A stretch of 64,000 nt of DNA from Chryseobacterium paridis (GTDB lineage: Bacteria > Bacteroidota > Bacteroidia > Flavobacteriales > Weeksellaceae). Where the stretch lies: the NCBI RefSeq assembly GCF_016595215.1, contig NZ_JAENHK010000001.1, positions 868,001 to 932,000 of the forward strand, given 5' to 3'. Positions 27,114 to 37,017 of the stretch are shown one piece after another (within the stretch, counting starts at the first letter, position 1; every line of letters begins with the position of its first letter). Both the position numbers and the translations under genes were made by a program. Under the pieces are notes generated by a model, which was not told where the DNA came from, did no database searches, and worked only from the letters and a program-made list of their open reading frames with translations.

Positions 27114-27437
27114 ATGAGTGTAAAAGATACAAAAGCAGAAGTAAATACAATTACTTACGATAAAGACAAGATTGAAGATAAAGTAGGTTCAATCTATGAA
27201 GCTATTGTTATCATGGGAAAGAGAGCAGAGCAGATTAATGCAGAAATTCGTACTGAATTGCATAACAAATTAGACGAATTTGCTGTTCACAATTCTACAT
27301 TGGAAGAGGTTTTCGAAAACAGAGAACAAATTGAGATCTCTAAACATTACGAAAAACTTCCAAAACCAACTTCTATTGCAATTGAAGAATGGTTGAACGA
27401 AGACGTGTACTTCAGAAAGACTGAAGAAAGAAAATAA
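27114..27437 (+). CDS. rpoZ: RNA polymerase omega subunit (Rpb6-like)
   Basis: 107 aa. It has the Bacteroidota omega pattern: a helix beginning VGSIYEAIVIMGKRAEQINAE, then LHNKLDEFAVHNSTLEEVFENREQIEISKHYEKLPKP. The position between bamD and coaBC is the usual one for Bacteroidota. The subunit supports assembly of the beta-prime subunit. It is followed by a hairpin before coaBC. Confidence 0.88.
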   Translation: MSVKDTKAEVNTITYDKDKIEDKVGSIYEAIVIMGKRAEQINAEIRTELHNKLDEFAVHNSTLEEVFENREQIEISKHYEKLPKPTSIAIEEWLNEDVYFRKTEERK

Positions 27438-27462
27438 AAATCATTTGTATTTTTTATAAATG

Positions 27463-27495
27463 AAGGTCATAAGGGAATAATTTCTTTATGACCTT
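27463..27495 (+). terminator. Hairpin after rpoZ
   Basis: AAGGTCATAA/TTATGACCTT, a 10-bp stem with a 13-base loop, is followed by a weak T tract. It is possibly a partial terminator before coaBC. Confidence 0.55.
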
Positions 27496-27559
27496 TGTCG
27501 TTTGTAAACCTGTTGTGGGAAAAAATAAGTAATTTAGTATTTTAAAAAATTAAAACTAA

Positions 27560-28765
27560 ATGAGTGTTTCCGGAAAAAAGATTCTTATTGCCATTTCTGG
27601 AGGAATTGCTGCTTACAAAATTCATTTTTTGATAAGAGACTTTATAAAAAATGGAGCTGAGGTACAGGTTATCATGACTCCCGATGCTGAACATTTTGTG
27701 ACTAAACTGAGTATCTCGACATTGTCCAAGAAACCTGTGTATACTGATTTTTATAATGAAAATGGCAGTTGGAACAGTCATGTGGAATTAGGGTTGTGGG
27801 CAGATGTAATCATCGTTGCGCCGTGCACTGCTAATACGCTGGCTAAGATGACCCACGGGATGTGTGATAATTTAGTACTGGCAACGTATATGTCAGCAAA
27901 GTGTCCTGTTTTTATTGCGCCTGCAATGGATTTGGATATGTATGAGCATCCTACAACAAAACAAAACTTAGAACTGGCGGAAGACTTTGGACATTTTATT
28001 ATTCCTGCTGAAAGTGGAGAATTGGCGAGTGGTCTGATCGGTCAGGGAAGAATGGCGGAACCAGAAACCATTTTCAAGGCTGTTGATGATTTTTTCACTG
28101 AAATTAATCAAGATACAACTTTCAAAGGCAAAACAGTTCTGATTACTGCAGGACCTACCTATGAGGCTATTGATCCGGTAAGATTTATAGGGAATCATTC
28201 GTCTGGTAAAATGGGCTTTTCATTAGCAGAAGAAGCTGCGAAAAGAGGAGCAAAGGTTATTTTGGTTTCCGGACCGAGTTCTCAACAGACTCATTCTCAA
28301 AATATAGAATTGCATAAAGTAACTTCCGCAAAAGAAATGCTGGATAAAGTATTTCAGTTTTATGACAATGTGGATATAGCCATTGCGAGTGCAGCAGTAG
28401 CCGATTATGCTCCTAAAGAAGTAGCCAAAGAGAAGATCAAAAAAAATGATGATAATCTGACCATTGAATTAGTTAAAAACCCTGATATCCTCAAAACAAT
28501 GGGAGAGAAAAAGACCCATCAGTTTTTAGTTGGATTTGCTCTGGAAACCCAGAATGAAGAGGAGAATGCAAAAGGGAAGCTGGAAAAAAAGAATTTAGAT
28601 ATGATCGTCTTGAATTCTCTTCGTGATACAGGAGCCGGCTTTAAAAATGACACCAATAAAGTAAGAATATTCACCAAAACAGAAAGAAAAGAATTTGAAC
28701 TGAAGTCTAAGGATGATGTAGCAAAAGACATTCTCAATTTCGTTGAGTATCAACTTTTAAAATAA
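27560..28765 (+). CDS. coaBC: Bifunctional phosphopantothenoylcysteine decarboxylase/phosphopantothenate-cysteine ligase
   Basis: 401 aa. The N-terminal flavin-dependent CoaC domain (~1-185) has SGGIAAYK and the active-site region APCTANTLAKMTHGMCDNL. The CoaB ligase domain (~188-400) has the nucleotide-binding TAGPTYEAIDPVRFIGNHSSGKMG and the Lys-containing PEI-type segment (VKNPDILKTMG). Together they make phosphopantetheine for CoA synthesis in the cytoplasm. It is followed after 36 nt by porD. Confidence 0.95.
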   Translation: MSVSGKKILIAISGGIAAYKIHFLIRDFIKNGAEVQVIMTPDAEHFVTKLSISTLSKKPVYTDFYNENGSWNSHVELGLWADVIIVAPCTANTLAKMTHGMCDNLVLATYMSAKCPVFIAPAMDLDMYEHPTTKQNLELAEDFGHFIIPAESGELASGLIGQGRMAEPETIFKAVDDFFTEINQDTTFKGKTVLITAGPTYEAIDPVRFIGNHSSGKMGFSLAEEAAKRGAKVILVSGPSSQQTHSQNIELHKVTSAKEMLDKVFQFYDNVDIAIASAAVADYAPKEVAKEKIKKNDDNLTIELVKNPDILKTMGEKKTHQFLVGFALETQNEEENAKGKLEKKNLDMIVLNSLRDTGAGFKNDTNKVRIFTKTERKEFELKSKDDVAKDILNFVEYQLLK

Positions 28766-28801
28766 TTTTAATAAATTTCCGTTCTCAATTTTTAATAGAT
28801 A

Positions 28802-29707
28802 ATGAAAAAACTTATAGGTTTATTTTTACTGCTTTTCATATATAATATCAGCTTTTCTCAGGAGTTGTTGTCTACTGTTCAGGTGAATGCCCAACAATTG
28901 GCTGGAAGTAACCAACAGGCTTTTAAAACATTGGAAAAAAGTCTTAAGGATTTTATCAATAATACAAGCTGGACAGGTAAAAAACTTCAGAATTTTGAAA
29001 AGATCAAATCCAATTTTGCCATTGTATTGATGTCCAAAGATGGAAACAGATATGGTGGGAATATTGTGATTCAGGCAGTTCGACCTGTTTATAATTCAAA
29101 TTATGAGTCTCCGTTACTTAATTTGCAGGACACCAATTTTGCTTTTGAGTATGTAGAAAATGAAAATCTAATATTCAATGACCGACAGTTTTCAGGAAAA
29201 AATTTAATTGACGTAATAAGCTACTATGTTTATCTTATTTTGGGTTATGATGCTGACAGCTTTCAATCTATGGGAGGAACACCGTGGTTTTCAAAAGCAC
29301 AGCAAATTGCTCAAAATGCTCAAAATAGAGGTTTTGATGGTTGGGAACAAATTGGAGGTAAGAGCCCAAGGTCAAGAGGGATTTTGATTAATCAACTTAC
29401 AGGTCCCAATTTAAGTCAGTTACGATCTATATATTATACCTATCACAGAGCCGGACTGGACAATCTGTACAATCAGGATCAAACCCAGGCAAAGAAAGTA
29501 ATTTATGATGCTTTGCTCCAATTAAAGACCTATGAAAATAGCTTTCAACAGAACTATGCATTGAACCTTTTCCTTGAAGTAAAGAGTGACGAGATTTTCA
29601 ATATTTTCAATTCTAATAACAATGGGGGGATTGTCTTAAATGATCTCAAGCAAATGATGATGACCTTTGCACCAAAGTTTAATGATAAATGGAATAAGTG
29701 GAAATAG
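28802..29707 (+). CDS. porD: PorD/DUF4835-family exported protein
   Basis: 301 aa with a signal peptide (MKKLIGLFLLLFIYNISFSQ). The body opens with VQVNAQQLAGSNQQAFKTLEKSLKDFINNTSWTG, the recognisable start of DUF4835, and continues with FDGWEQIGG and YHRAGLDNLY motifs near the end. Members of this family are named type IX secretion protein PorD in some annotations. Its exact role in T9SS is unclear to me. Gene order coaBC-porD-recN is conserved in flavobacteria, which supports the call. Three T9SS substrates occur elsewhere in this window. Confidence 0.8.
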   Translation: MKKLIGLFLLLFIYNISFSQELLSTVQVNAQQLAGSNQQAFKTLEKSLKDFINNTSWTGKKLQNFEKIKSNFAIVLMSKDGNRYGGNIVIQAVRPVYNSNYESPLLNLQDTNFAFEYVENENLIFNDRQFSGKNLIDVISYYVYLILGYDADSFQSMGGTPWFSKAQQIAQNAQNRGFDGWEQIGGKSPRSRGILINQLTGPNLSQLRSIYYTYHRAGLDNLYNQDQTQAKKVIYDALLQLKTYENSFQQNYALNLFLEVKSDEIFNIFNSNNNGGIVLNDLKQMMMTFAPKFNDKWNKWK

Positions 29708-29726
29708 AGTTTAAGAACATAAATAT

Positions 29727-29757
29727 CTTGAATTCTTAATTCTAAAATTTATATTTG
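29727..29757 (+). promoter_or_regulatory. Promoter box upstream of recN
   Basis: CTTG (29727-29730), a 19-nt spacer and TATATTTG (29750-29757), 24 nt before the recN ATG. Confidence 0.6.
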
Positions 29758-29780
29758 CAGTACTAATCTGCTGGAAATTT

Positions 29781-31430
29781 ATGCTTTCTAAAATCTTTAT
29801 TAAAAATTTTGCCCTGATTGATACACTTGAAGTTTCATTACATAATGGATTGCAGGTGATTACGGGCGAAACGGGCGCCGGGAAATCTATTATTCTGGGA
29901 GCTTTAAGACTTATTTTAGGAGAAAGAGCAGATTTAAAATCTATTTCAAAAACAGAAGAAAAGAGCATTGTAGAGACAGAGTTTGCTCTCAATAATCAAT
30001 TCAAAAAGTTCTTTATAGAAAATGATCTGGATTATGAACACCAGACCATTATTCGTAGAGAAATATTACCTTCAGGAAAATCCAGGGCATTCATCAACGA
30101 TGTTCCGGTGACCTTGGATATTTTGAAAGAGCTCTCCTCACAGCTTATTGATATTCATTCTCAATTTGAAACGTCAAATCTTTTCACTTCAGAATATCAG
30201 TTTAAAATCATAGATGGGCTTTCTGAAAATAAACAGCTTATTTCTGATTACCAATATGAGTTTTCAGAATTTCAAGGCTTAAAAAATCAACTTAAAAAAT
30301 TACAGATTCAACTTTCTGAAAATAATAAGGAAAGCGATTATAAACAATTTTTGTTGAGCGAGTTAGAAGACCTGGGATTGGATGATGTGGATTATGAAGA
30401 ACTTCAGAATCAACTTTCAATTCAGGAAAATGCAGAAATGATCTCTGAAAACCTGGCTCAGATTTTATCAAGATTCCATCAGGAAGAAATTGGTATTTTA
30501 TCTTTTTTTAATGAAGCTAAAAATAAATTGTCCAGAATAGCAGACGTTTCACATAGCTTTTCTGAATTGGATAAAAGACTGGACGAATCTTTTGTTGAGT
30601 TAAAAGATATTATCTCCGAATTAGAGCACGAATCCGAGAAAATTGAGGCTAATCCTGAGAATCTGGCTTTGCTATCCGAGCTTAATAATAAATTAAATGC
30701 TCTACTGCTAAAGCATAATGTTTCAGATGTTAATGAGTTGAAAGAAATCCGGGATCAATTATCAGGTGAGCAAAAAGGAGCTTCAGAACTTGAATCCCTT
30801 ATTTTGGAAATTGAAGAAAACATCTCAAAAAAAGAAAAATCACTTCAATCACTTTCTGAAAAATTATCCAAAAACAGAAAGAAAAGTGTTCCTGTATTCA
30901 TAAAAAAAGCAGAAGAATTATTAAGAAAATTAGGTCTTGAAAAAGCGAAAGTAGATATTGAACTACAGGAATCACCAGATTTCAATATGTTTGGTAAGGA
31001 AAATATTCAACTTTTATTTCAGGCGAATTCTGGATTCCCTTTAAAGCCAATTCAAACTGCCATTTCAGGAGGTGAGAGATCCAGGGTGATGTTGGCTGTC
31101 AAAAAAATTATTGCAGAAAGTGATGAGCTTCCAACACTTATTTTGGACGAGATCGATACGGGGGTTTCCGGAAAAGTGGCTGAAGAAATTGGAAATCTGA
31201 TGCGAGAAATGTCAGAAGATATGCAGCTTATCGTCATATCACACTTGGCACAGGTAGCTGCAAAAGGGAATAATAATTACAAAGTAATCAAACAGGATGT
31301 TTCAGGAAGAACTCAGTCTACTATTATTCCTTTAAGCGATGATGAAAAACTAAATGAAATTGCCCAACTGCTTTCCGGAAGTAAGATTACAGAAGCCGCT
31401 TTAGCACAAGCAAAAGAGCTTATAGGTTAA
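29781..31430 (+). CDS. recN: DNA repair protein RecN
   Basis: 549 aa, family-typical. The N-terminal SMC-like head has Walker A GETGAGKSIILGAL near residues 29-42. A long coiled-coil arm covers ~160-390. The C-terminal half-head has the signature ISGGERSRVMLA and Walker B LPTLILDEIDTGVSGKVAEEIG. RecN holds broken DNA ends or sister chromatids together during recombinational repair. It has its own promoter-like box downstream of porD. Confidence 0.95.
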   Translation: MLSKIFIKNFALIDTLEVSLHNGLQVITGETGAGKSIILGALRLILGERADLKSISKTEEKSIVETEFALNNQFKKFFIENDLDYEHQTIIRREILPSGKSRAFINDVPVTLDILKELSSQLIDIHSQFETSNLFTSEYQFKIIDGLSENKQLISDYQYEFSEFQGLKNQLKKLQIQLSENNKESDYKQFLLSELEDLGLDDVDYEELQNQLSIQENAEMISENLAQILSRFHQEEIGILSFFNEAKNKLSRIADVSHSFSELDKRLDESFVELKDIISELEHESEKIEANPENLALLSELNNKLNALLLKHNVSDVNELKEIRDQLSGEQKGASELESLILEIEENISKKEKSLQSLSEKLSKNRKKSVPVFIKKAEELLRKLGLEKAKVDIELQESPDFNMFGKENIQLLFQANSGFPLKPIQTAISGGERSRVMLAVKKIIAESDELPTLILDEIDTGVSGKVAEEIGNLMREMSEDMQLIVISHLAQVAAKGNNNYKVIKQDVSGRTQSTIIPLSDDEKLNEIAQLLSGSKITEAALAQAKELIG

Positions 31431-31482
31431 TTTTTTGTAACATTTTTTACATTATATTTACTAATGTAAAAAAGAATACGAT

Positions 31483-32949
31483 ATGTTTTTAAAATTCCTT
31501 AGGTTAGAAATCAAGAGTTTTTTTCGTGGTACTTCCGTTGGGATTAATATGGTGATGAAGATTCTCCGCTTGATGGGGATACTTTATTTTATGGCATGTT
31601 TGGTGGGTGGGGCATTTGGCGCTTTTTTTTACGTGCAGGAAGAACTTCACCAGGATCCATTGAAAATAGTTTCAGGATTTTTGATTATTGGCTGGGTTGT
31701 AGATCTTATTGTCAAATACATTTGGCAGGAAATGCCGACACAAAACATTAAGCCCTTTCTTACGCTTAATATTCCAAAGAAAACATTAGTTAACTATATG
31801 CTGATAAAGACATTTTTATCTGCTTTTAGCTGGTTGAATTCTCTTTTCTTTATTACATTTTCTATTATTGCGGTATTTAATGGATATGGTTTGTTACAAG
31901 TCTTTGCCTGGTTTATAGGAATCTCTTCACTTTTCTATCTTAATAATTTCATCAATATTTTTTTCAATGATAATGAAAAGGTTGCCATTGTAATCGCAAT
32001 TATTTTTGGTGCGGTAGGGATATTGGGATATTATCAGATTGTTCCGGTATTATCCTACTCGGAATCTGTTTTCTATAGTTTTTATGAAAAACCCTACTTC
32101 GCTGTAATACCATTGATATTATTCTTTGGATTGTGGTGGATTTGTTTCAGGCATGTTCATCAGGAATTTTATTTAGACCAGGGTCTCGAAGCAAAAAAAA
32201 CAATAGGTAAAACTGAAAATATAGCATTTCTTAATAAGTACGGTGCATTAGGTACATTTATTAATAATGATATTAAGATGCTCAGAAGGAATAAAGTAAC
32301 CAAAGGTATTTTATTGGGAAGTTTCCTTTTCGTTTTTTACGGCTTATTAATGTTTGCGAATTCGGTTTATAAAACACCTGCTATGATGATGTTTATGGGG
32401 CTGTTTGTAACTGGTGGATTTCAGTTTCTATTCGGACAAAGAGTTCCCGCATTCGACAGTTCTTATTATCCACTGATGATGACACTGAATGTTCCATACA
32501 AAGAATACCTAAAAGCAAAGTGGTGGTTAATGAATATTATAACTTGTCTTTCAATGGTGGTTGCTTTGTTTTACGCCTATTTTGGATGGGATATATATGT
32601 TACCTTTCTCGCAGCCGGGCTATATAATATGGGTGTTAATTCCCAATTTACGCTTTGGTCAGGTGCGTTTAATAAAACACAAATTGATCTCAACTCAAAA
32701 GAAAAGAGAATGGGACAAAGAAACAGTTTTAACTTAAAAGCAATGCTATTACTGATCCCTAAAATGCTTTTACCAATGGTTGTATTTGCAATCTCAAAAC
32801 AATTCTTTGGAATAACTGGTGGGGTAATCAGTATTGCTATTTTAGGTTTGATAGGATTCTTATTCAGAGAGAAAATTTTTGATATTATCGTAAGACATTA
32901 CAAAAGAGAAAAATACAGTACACTGGACGCATTCAAAAATAAAGATTAA
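31483..32949 (+). CDS. DUF5687 membrane protein, putative ABC-exporter permease
   Basis: 488 aa with roughly ten to twelve hydrophobic segments across the length and basic ends. It is recognised as the DUF5687 type. The stop lies 5 nt before an ABC ATPase gene, so the two probably form a two-component ABC exporter in the inner membrane. Substrate is unknown. The N-terminal stretch FLRLEIKSFFRG matches the amphipathic entry helix of ABC-2-like permeases. Confidence 0.82.
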   Translation: MFLKFLRLEIKSFFRGTSVGINMVMKILRLMGILYFMACLVGGAFGAFFYVQEELHQDPLKIVSGFLIIGWVVDLIVKYIWQEMPTQNIKPFLTLNIPKKTLVNYMLIKTFLSAFSWLNSLFFITFSIIAVFNGYGLLQVFAWFIGISSLFYLNNFINIFFNDNEKVAIVIAIIFGAVGILGYYQIVPVLSYSESVFYSFYEKPYFAVIPLILFFGLWWICFRHVHQEFYLDQGLEAKKTIGKTENIAFLNKYGALGTFINNDIKMLRRNKVTKGILLGSFLFVFYGLLMFANSVYKTPAMMMFMGLFVTGGFQFLFGQRVPAFDSSYYPLMMTLNVPYKEYLKAKWWLMNIITCLSMVVALFYAYFGWDIYVTFLAAGLYNMGVNSQFTLWSGAFNKTQIDLNSKEKRMGQRNSFNLKAMLLLIPKMLLPMVVFAISKQFFGITGGVISIAILGLIGFLFREKIFDIIVRHYKREKYSTLDAFKNKD

Positions 32950-32954
32950 TAAAA

Positions 32955-33662
32955 ATGATTACTATACATAATTTATCTAAGACATACGGGACAGCTACTG
33001 TTCTTAAGATCGAAAATCTTGAAATCCCTAAAGGAGAAACTTTTGGACTGGTGGGAAATAATGGAGCCGGAAAAACGACCCTCTTCAGTTTGATGCTTGA
33101 TCTGATTCAGCCTACAACAGGTTTTGTAAGTATTGATGAGATTAAAGTAAATGAGTCTGAAGCGTGGAAAAGTAAGGTTTCTGCTTTTGTAGATGATACA
33201 TTTTTAATTGGTTACTTAACTCCCGAAGAGTATTTCTACTTTATCGGAGAGCTCAGGGGACAAAATAAAGCATCTGTAGATGAATTCTTAAAACCATTTC
33301 ATGACTTATTTAATGGAGAGATATTGAACTCTGGAAAATATGTACGCGATCTTTCAAAAGGGAATCAGAAAAAAGTGGGTATTGTGGGAGCTATTATCGG
33401 CAATCCTGAAATCATTATTCTGGATGAGCCCTTTGCAAACCTTGATCCTTCTACACAGATAAAACTAAAAAATCTAATCAAAGAATTATCTAAGCAGGAT
33501 GGTGTAACGTTTCTTATATCCAGTCACGATTTATCACATACAACAGAGGTCTGTAATAGGATAGTAGTGGTAAATAAAGGGAATATGGTTAAAGATATTC
33601 AGACAAGCCCTGAAACTCTTCAGGAACTGGAACAATATTTTGCAGATCAGGTTTCCCTTTAG
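32955..33662 (+). CDS. ABC transporter ATP-binding protein
   Basis: 235 aa, a single nucleotide-binding domain. Walker A is GNNGAGKTTLF near residues 35-45. The signature is degenerate (DLSKGNQKKVGIVGAIIG), and Walker B is EIIILDEPFANLDP, followed by a switch His (SSHDLSH). It belongs with the DUF5687 permease encoded just upstream. The SKGNQKK signature is the form common in ABC-2-type exporters. Confidence 0.92.
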   Translation: MITIHNLSKTYGTATVLKIENLEIPKGETFGLVGNNGAGKTTLFSLMLDLIQPTTGFVSIDEIKVNESEAWKSKVSAFVDDTFLIGYLTPEEYFYFIGELRGQNKASVDEFLKPFHDLFNGEILNSGKYVRDLSKGNQKKVGIVGAIIGNPEIIILDEPFANLDPSTQIKLKNLIKELSKQDGVTFLISSHDLSHTTEVCNRIVVVNKGNMVKDIQTSPETLQELEQYFADQVSL

Positions 33663-33687
33663 TATATTCGAATTTAAATGAATATAT

Positions 33688-34626
33688 ATGAAGCAAGAAT
33701 CGCAGAACGTTACTGATTACCCAAACAGCAATACCATATTTATTGTTTGGAAATTAAAAGATGAAAGCCCGCAGCTAAAAAACATATTTCAGCAGCTTTG
33801 TGCGTTGGTTTTAAATCTCAATAATTCCGTTTTTAATAGATTTCCGGATAGCCGGGCCAGTTGTGTAATGTCGATCGGATATGAAGCATGGAAAAAACTG
33901 GATTTACCAACACCATTGCCTAAGGAACTGATCAATTTCGAGGAAATAAAAGGAGTAAAACATACAGCCGTAGCTACTCCCGGTGATCTTCATTTTCATC
34001 TCAGAGCAGATAACAACAGCATCTGCTTCGATATGGCAATTGAAATTTCAAAACTATTAAGCTCTGTTGCTGAGAGTATTTTAGAAATTCATGGATTTAA
34101 ATATTGGGATGCCCGCTCGATCCTTGGGTTTGTAGATGGTACCGAAAATCCGCATGGTGATGATCGTGATTATTTTGCAAAAGTTGGAGATGAAGATGCA
34201 TTATATAAAGGAGGAAGTTATCTTTTTGTTCAAAAATACCTTCATAATATGGATGCATGGAAAGGTCTTTCAACAGAAGAGCAGGAGAAAGTGATTGGAA
34301 GATCTAAGGAAAATGACATCGAAATGTCAGATGAAGTGAAACCTTCAAATTCCCATATCGCTTTGGCTAATATAGAGGGAGAAAATGGAGAGGAACTAAA
34401 GATCGTTCGCGATAATATGCCATTTGGAAATCCATCAACCAATGAATTTGGGACTTATTTTATTGCGTACGCAAGTACATTTTCCACCGTGAAAAAAATG
34501 TTGACTAACATGTTTGTAGGTGATCCGGTCGGAAACTATGACAGGATTTTAGATTTCAGTACCGCAGAAACCGGAACATTATTCTTTGCTCCAACGAGAG
34601 AAATGTTGGATGATTTTTCAGGCTAA
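33688..34626 (+). CDS. Dyp-type haem peroxidase
   Basis: 312 aa. The family signature GFVDGTENP contains the catalytic Asp. A conserved His in SNSHIALAN is the likely haem ligand, and FIAYASTFSTVKKMLTNMFVG holds the distal Arg-region equivalent. There is no signal peptide, so the protein is cytoplasmic unless carried into an encapsulin; no encapsulin gene is nearby. It oxidises substrates with H2O2; the physiological substrate is unknown. It starts 26 nt after the ABC ATPase gene. Confidence 0.92.
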   Translation: MKQESQNVTDYPNSNTIFIVWKLKDESPQLKNIFQQLCALVLNLNNSVFNRFPDSRASCVMSIGYEAWKKLDLPTPLPKELINFEEIKGVKHTAVATPGDLHFHLRADNNSICFDMAIEISKLLSSVAESILEIHGFKYWDARSILGFVDGTENPHGDDRDYFAKVGDEDALYKGGSYLFVQKYLHNMDAWKGLSTEEQEKVIGRSKENDIEMSDEVKPSNSHIALANIEGENGEELKIVRDNMPFGNPSTNEFGTYFIAYASTFSTVKKMLTNMFVGDPVGNYDRILDFSTAETGTLFFAPTREMLDDFSG

Positions 34627-34751
34627 CAGCTGATAATATCTATACTCTACAATCTTATTCTTTATATCAAATCAGAAAAAAATCAAAAAAAATATTTTTT
34701 TGTGTAACCTTTTTAATTTCTTGTTGTCTTTAAAGTAGAAACTAGTAAAAA

Positions 34752-35312
34752 ATGAAACTTTTGTTCGGAAATAAAAAAGATGATTTGTTAAGCCGCCTGA
34801 AAAAACAGGATCCGGCTGCGCAGAAATTCTTTTATGACCAGAATGTGAAAAAATTGCTGAGTGTAAGTAAAAGTTACGTCAGCGATTTGTATCAGGCAGA
34901 AGATTGTCTTATTAGAGCATTTTGTAAGATTTTTAAACATATCGAAAGCTTCAGAGGAGATGGTAATCTTGAAGGATGGGCAAGAAGAATTGTTGTTAAT
35001 GAATGTTTAAACTTTATTAAAAGTCATAAAACAGTTTTTTATCTTGACGAAATCAATCAGTCTTTTATGGAAGAAATTCAGGAGGAAGACCTCGTGTTTG
35101 ATTTTAATGCCCAGGAGCTTTTGGATCAATTGCCGGATGCTTACAAAATGGTTTTCAACCTGTATGTTTTGGAAGGATATTCCCATCAGGAGATTGCAGA
35201 TGTTTTGCAAATTTCAGTGACTGTAAGCAAAACGCAATTATTCAGAGCCAAAGAAAAACTGAGAAAGATCTACTTTCAACAACAGAAAAAGCTAAAAAAT
35301 GAACACAATTAA
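34752..35312 (+). CDS. ECF-type RNA polymerase sigma factor
   Basis: 186 aa. Region 2 is seen in YVSDLYQAEDCLIRAFCKIFKHIESFRGDGNLEGWARRIVVNECLNF, and region 4 in LPDAYKMVFNLYVLEGYSHQEIADVLQISVTVSKTQLFRAKEKLR, the classical ECF layout without region 3. It overlaps the next gene (a membrane-anchored putative anti-sigma factor) by 14 nt, so the two are translationally coupled. Likely responds to an envelope signal. Confidence 0.92.
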   Translation: MKLLFGNKKDDLLSRLKKQDPAAQKFFYDQNVKKLLSVSKSYVSDLYQAEDCLIRAFCKIFKHIESFRGDGNLEGWARRIVVNECLNFIKSHKTVFYLDEINQSFMEEIQEEDLVFDFNAQELLDQLPDAYKMVFNLYVLEGYSHQEIADVLQISVTVSKTQLFRAKEKLRKIYFQQQKKLKNEHN

Positions 35313-35916
35313 AAATAATTTCGAAAATCAGATTCGAAAACAAATAGAAGAAAGAGAGATTGCTCCTTCCAGAGATTTATGGTCTGAAATTAAGGAACAA
35401 ACTCAGGCAGAACGTCCAAAGTCAAAACTTAACTGGCTGTTGGTGGCCGCATGTCTGATGTTATTATTTGCTCTGGGTTCTGTACTTGTATTTTACAATA
35501 AACCTGATCAGTCAAGTCCTAAGGTTGTAAAAAAAGATAATTCAGGTTCTGATGTCAAAAAAAAGACACTGGAAATAAGAAAAGAATTACCTGTATTAGT
35601 TGCTCAGGAAGAGCAAAAGCCAGTGGAGGAAGTAAGAAAAGCGAATCAAGATGAAAAGCTTAAAACACCAGAAGTAAAAGCTTTTACAGAAAATAAAAAA
35701 CAACCTTTAATCAGAGAGCATGTTTCAGAAGTAAGCTCCAATATTTCAGAAACATCTGCACCAATTATTGCACAAGCTGATTCTTCAAAAATGCCCGTAA
35801 AAAAGAAAAGATACGTTGATCCTTCAACCTTGCTTTTCTCGGTCGAACATAAAGATGTCATTGAAAAGACCAAAGACAAGAGCAATGTCGCGACCATCAA
35901 TTTGAACGGGAGATAA
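35299..35916 (+). CDS. Putative membrane-anchored anti-sigma factor
   Basis: 205 aa. The N-terminal ~40 residues are polar, then a single membrane segment (LNWLLVAACLMLLFALGSVLVFY, ~48-70), then a Lys/Glu/Val-rich periplasmic part with no recognisable fold. The position (overlapping the ECF sigma gene) and single-pass topology support the call. There is no zinc-binding HxxxCxxC motif. RseP (3392-4741) is a candidate protease for it, but that is a guess. Confidence 0.7.
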   Translation: MNTIKNNFENQIRKQIEEREIAPSRDLWSEIKEQTQAERPKSKLNWLLVAACLMLLFALGSVLVFYNKPDQSSPKVVKKDNSGSDVKKKTLEIRKELPVLVAQEEQKPVEEVRKANQDEKLKTPEVKAFTENKKQPLIREHVSEVSSNISETSAPIIAQADSSKMPVKKKRYVDPSTLLFSVEHKDVIEKTKDKSNVATINLNGR

Positions 35917-35944
35917 TAAATTTTAACTATAAAAAAATAATACT

Positions 35945-36985
35945 ATGATCAAGAAATTTATCCTGATAGGATTCGTGTGCCTTTTTTCTGCCTCAGCATA
36001 TGCACAAAAAACACCGGCATTTAACCTTCCTTCAAAAGAAGAAACAGAGGTGAGTCCTATGGTAAAGGAAAAAGTAGAAGAGTATGCTACAAAAATCAAC
36101 ATCATTATTCAGGAAGAGAAAAAGCTGATGGAAACTGAGCTTTTGGATCTTCAGAGTAAGGGGCTGGATAAAGCAGAGTTTAATAAAAGAAAAGCCGAAA
36201 TAGCTGATCGATTCTCAGAGAAGATTGATCAGAGAATCGAAGCATTGGGTTTTGACCTGGATGAGGTTATTCAGAAGCAGGTACGATATTCACTTCTTAA
36301 TTCAGATGTTATGTCCAAAGAAGAATTGAAGGCTAAGCTTTTGAAAAAGTTCCGGGCTACAAAGAGTGTGAGTGGATATATTTCTTATGGAGCTATGGCA
36401 CTTACGAACAATCTTTCTGATAACGAACTGGATAAAAACCTGGGCTATTCCAATAATCTGGAATTTGGATTGAAGTTTAATTATCAACTAAGCAGAACAA
36501 GCCCTTGGGGTATCATATCTGGAATCGGGTTTTCCTGGAGAACTATTCGTTTAGATAATAATATGATTTTTGCCAAAGGAGGCAACAATTCCAATGTTCA
36601 TCTTGAGAAACTTGCTGGAGACGTAGAGAAAAGTAAGTTAAGAACCGGTTACATTATTGTTCCGCTAGGTGTACAATATAACTTTTCAAAGCTAAAAAGT
36701 GCCGGTATGGATATTCAATACAGGGATTATAATAAAGGATTTAAAGTTGGAGCTAATGTGTATGGAGGAGTAAGAATGTCCAGCAATAATATTATAAGTG
36801 CAGATGATGTCAATTCGAGAAATCGTGGAAACTATCAGGTAAATCCTTTGATTTATGGTGCGCAGCTTACGTTGTCCTATAATGACTATAGTATTTTTGT
36901 GAAAAAAGATTTCAGTAACTTCTTTAAAGATGACACCTTTAAAAACGATAAAGCGTTGGTTTTTGGAGTTATGCTATGGTGGTAA
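35945..36985 (+). CDS. Exported beta-barrel-type protein of the sigma-factor operon
   Basis: 346 aa with a signal peptide (MIKKFILIGFVCLFSASAYAQ). Residues ~40-130 are helical and charged, possibly coiled coil; the rest has strand-like alternation (LEFGLKFNYQLSR, GIISGIGFSWRTIRL, AQLTLSYNDYSIFVKKDF) and ends in FGVMLWW, a terminal aromatic typical of outer-membrane barrels. It starts 28 nt after the putative anti-sigma factor, so it is likely in the same operon and could be the regulated or sensed envelope component. I do not recognise a named family. Confidence 0.7.
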   Translation: MIKKFILIGFVCLFSASAYAQKTPAFNLPSKEETEVSPMVKEKVEEYATKINIIIQEEKKLMETELLDLQSKGLDKAEFNKRKAEIADRFSEKIDQRIEALGFDLDEVIQKQVRYSLLNSDVMSKEELKAKLLKKFRATKSVSGYISYGAMALTNNLSDNELDKNLGYSNNLEFGLKFNYQLSRTSPWGIISGIGFSWRTIRLDNNMIFAKGGNNSNVHLEKLAGDVEKSKLRTGYIIVPLGVQYNFSKLKSAGMDIQYRDYNKGFKVGANVYGGVRMSSNNIISADDVNSRNRGNYQVNPLIYGAQLTLSYNDYSIFVKKDFSNFFKDDTFKNDKALVFGVMLWW

Positions 36986-37017
36986 AAAACACATAAACAT
37001 TTATATATACATTGAAG

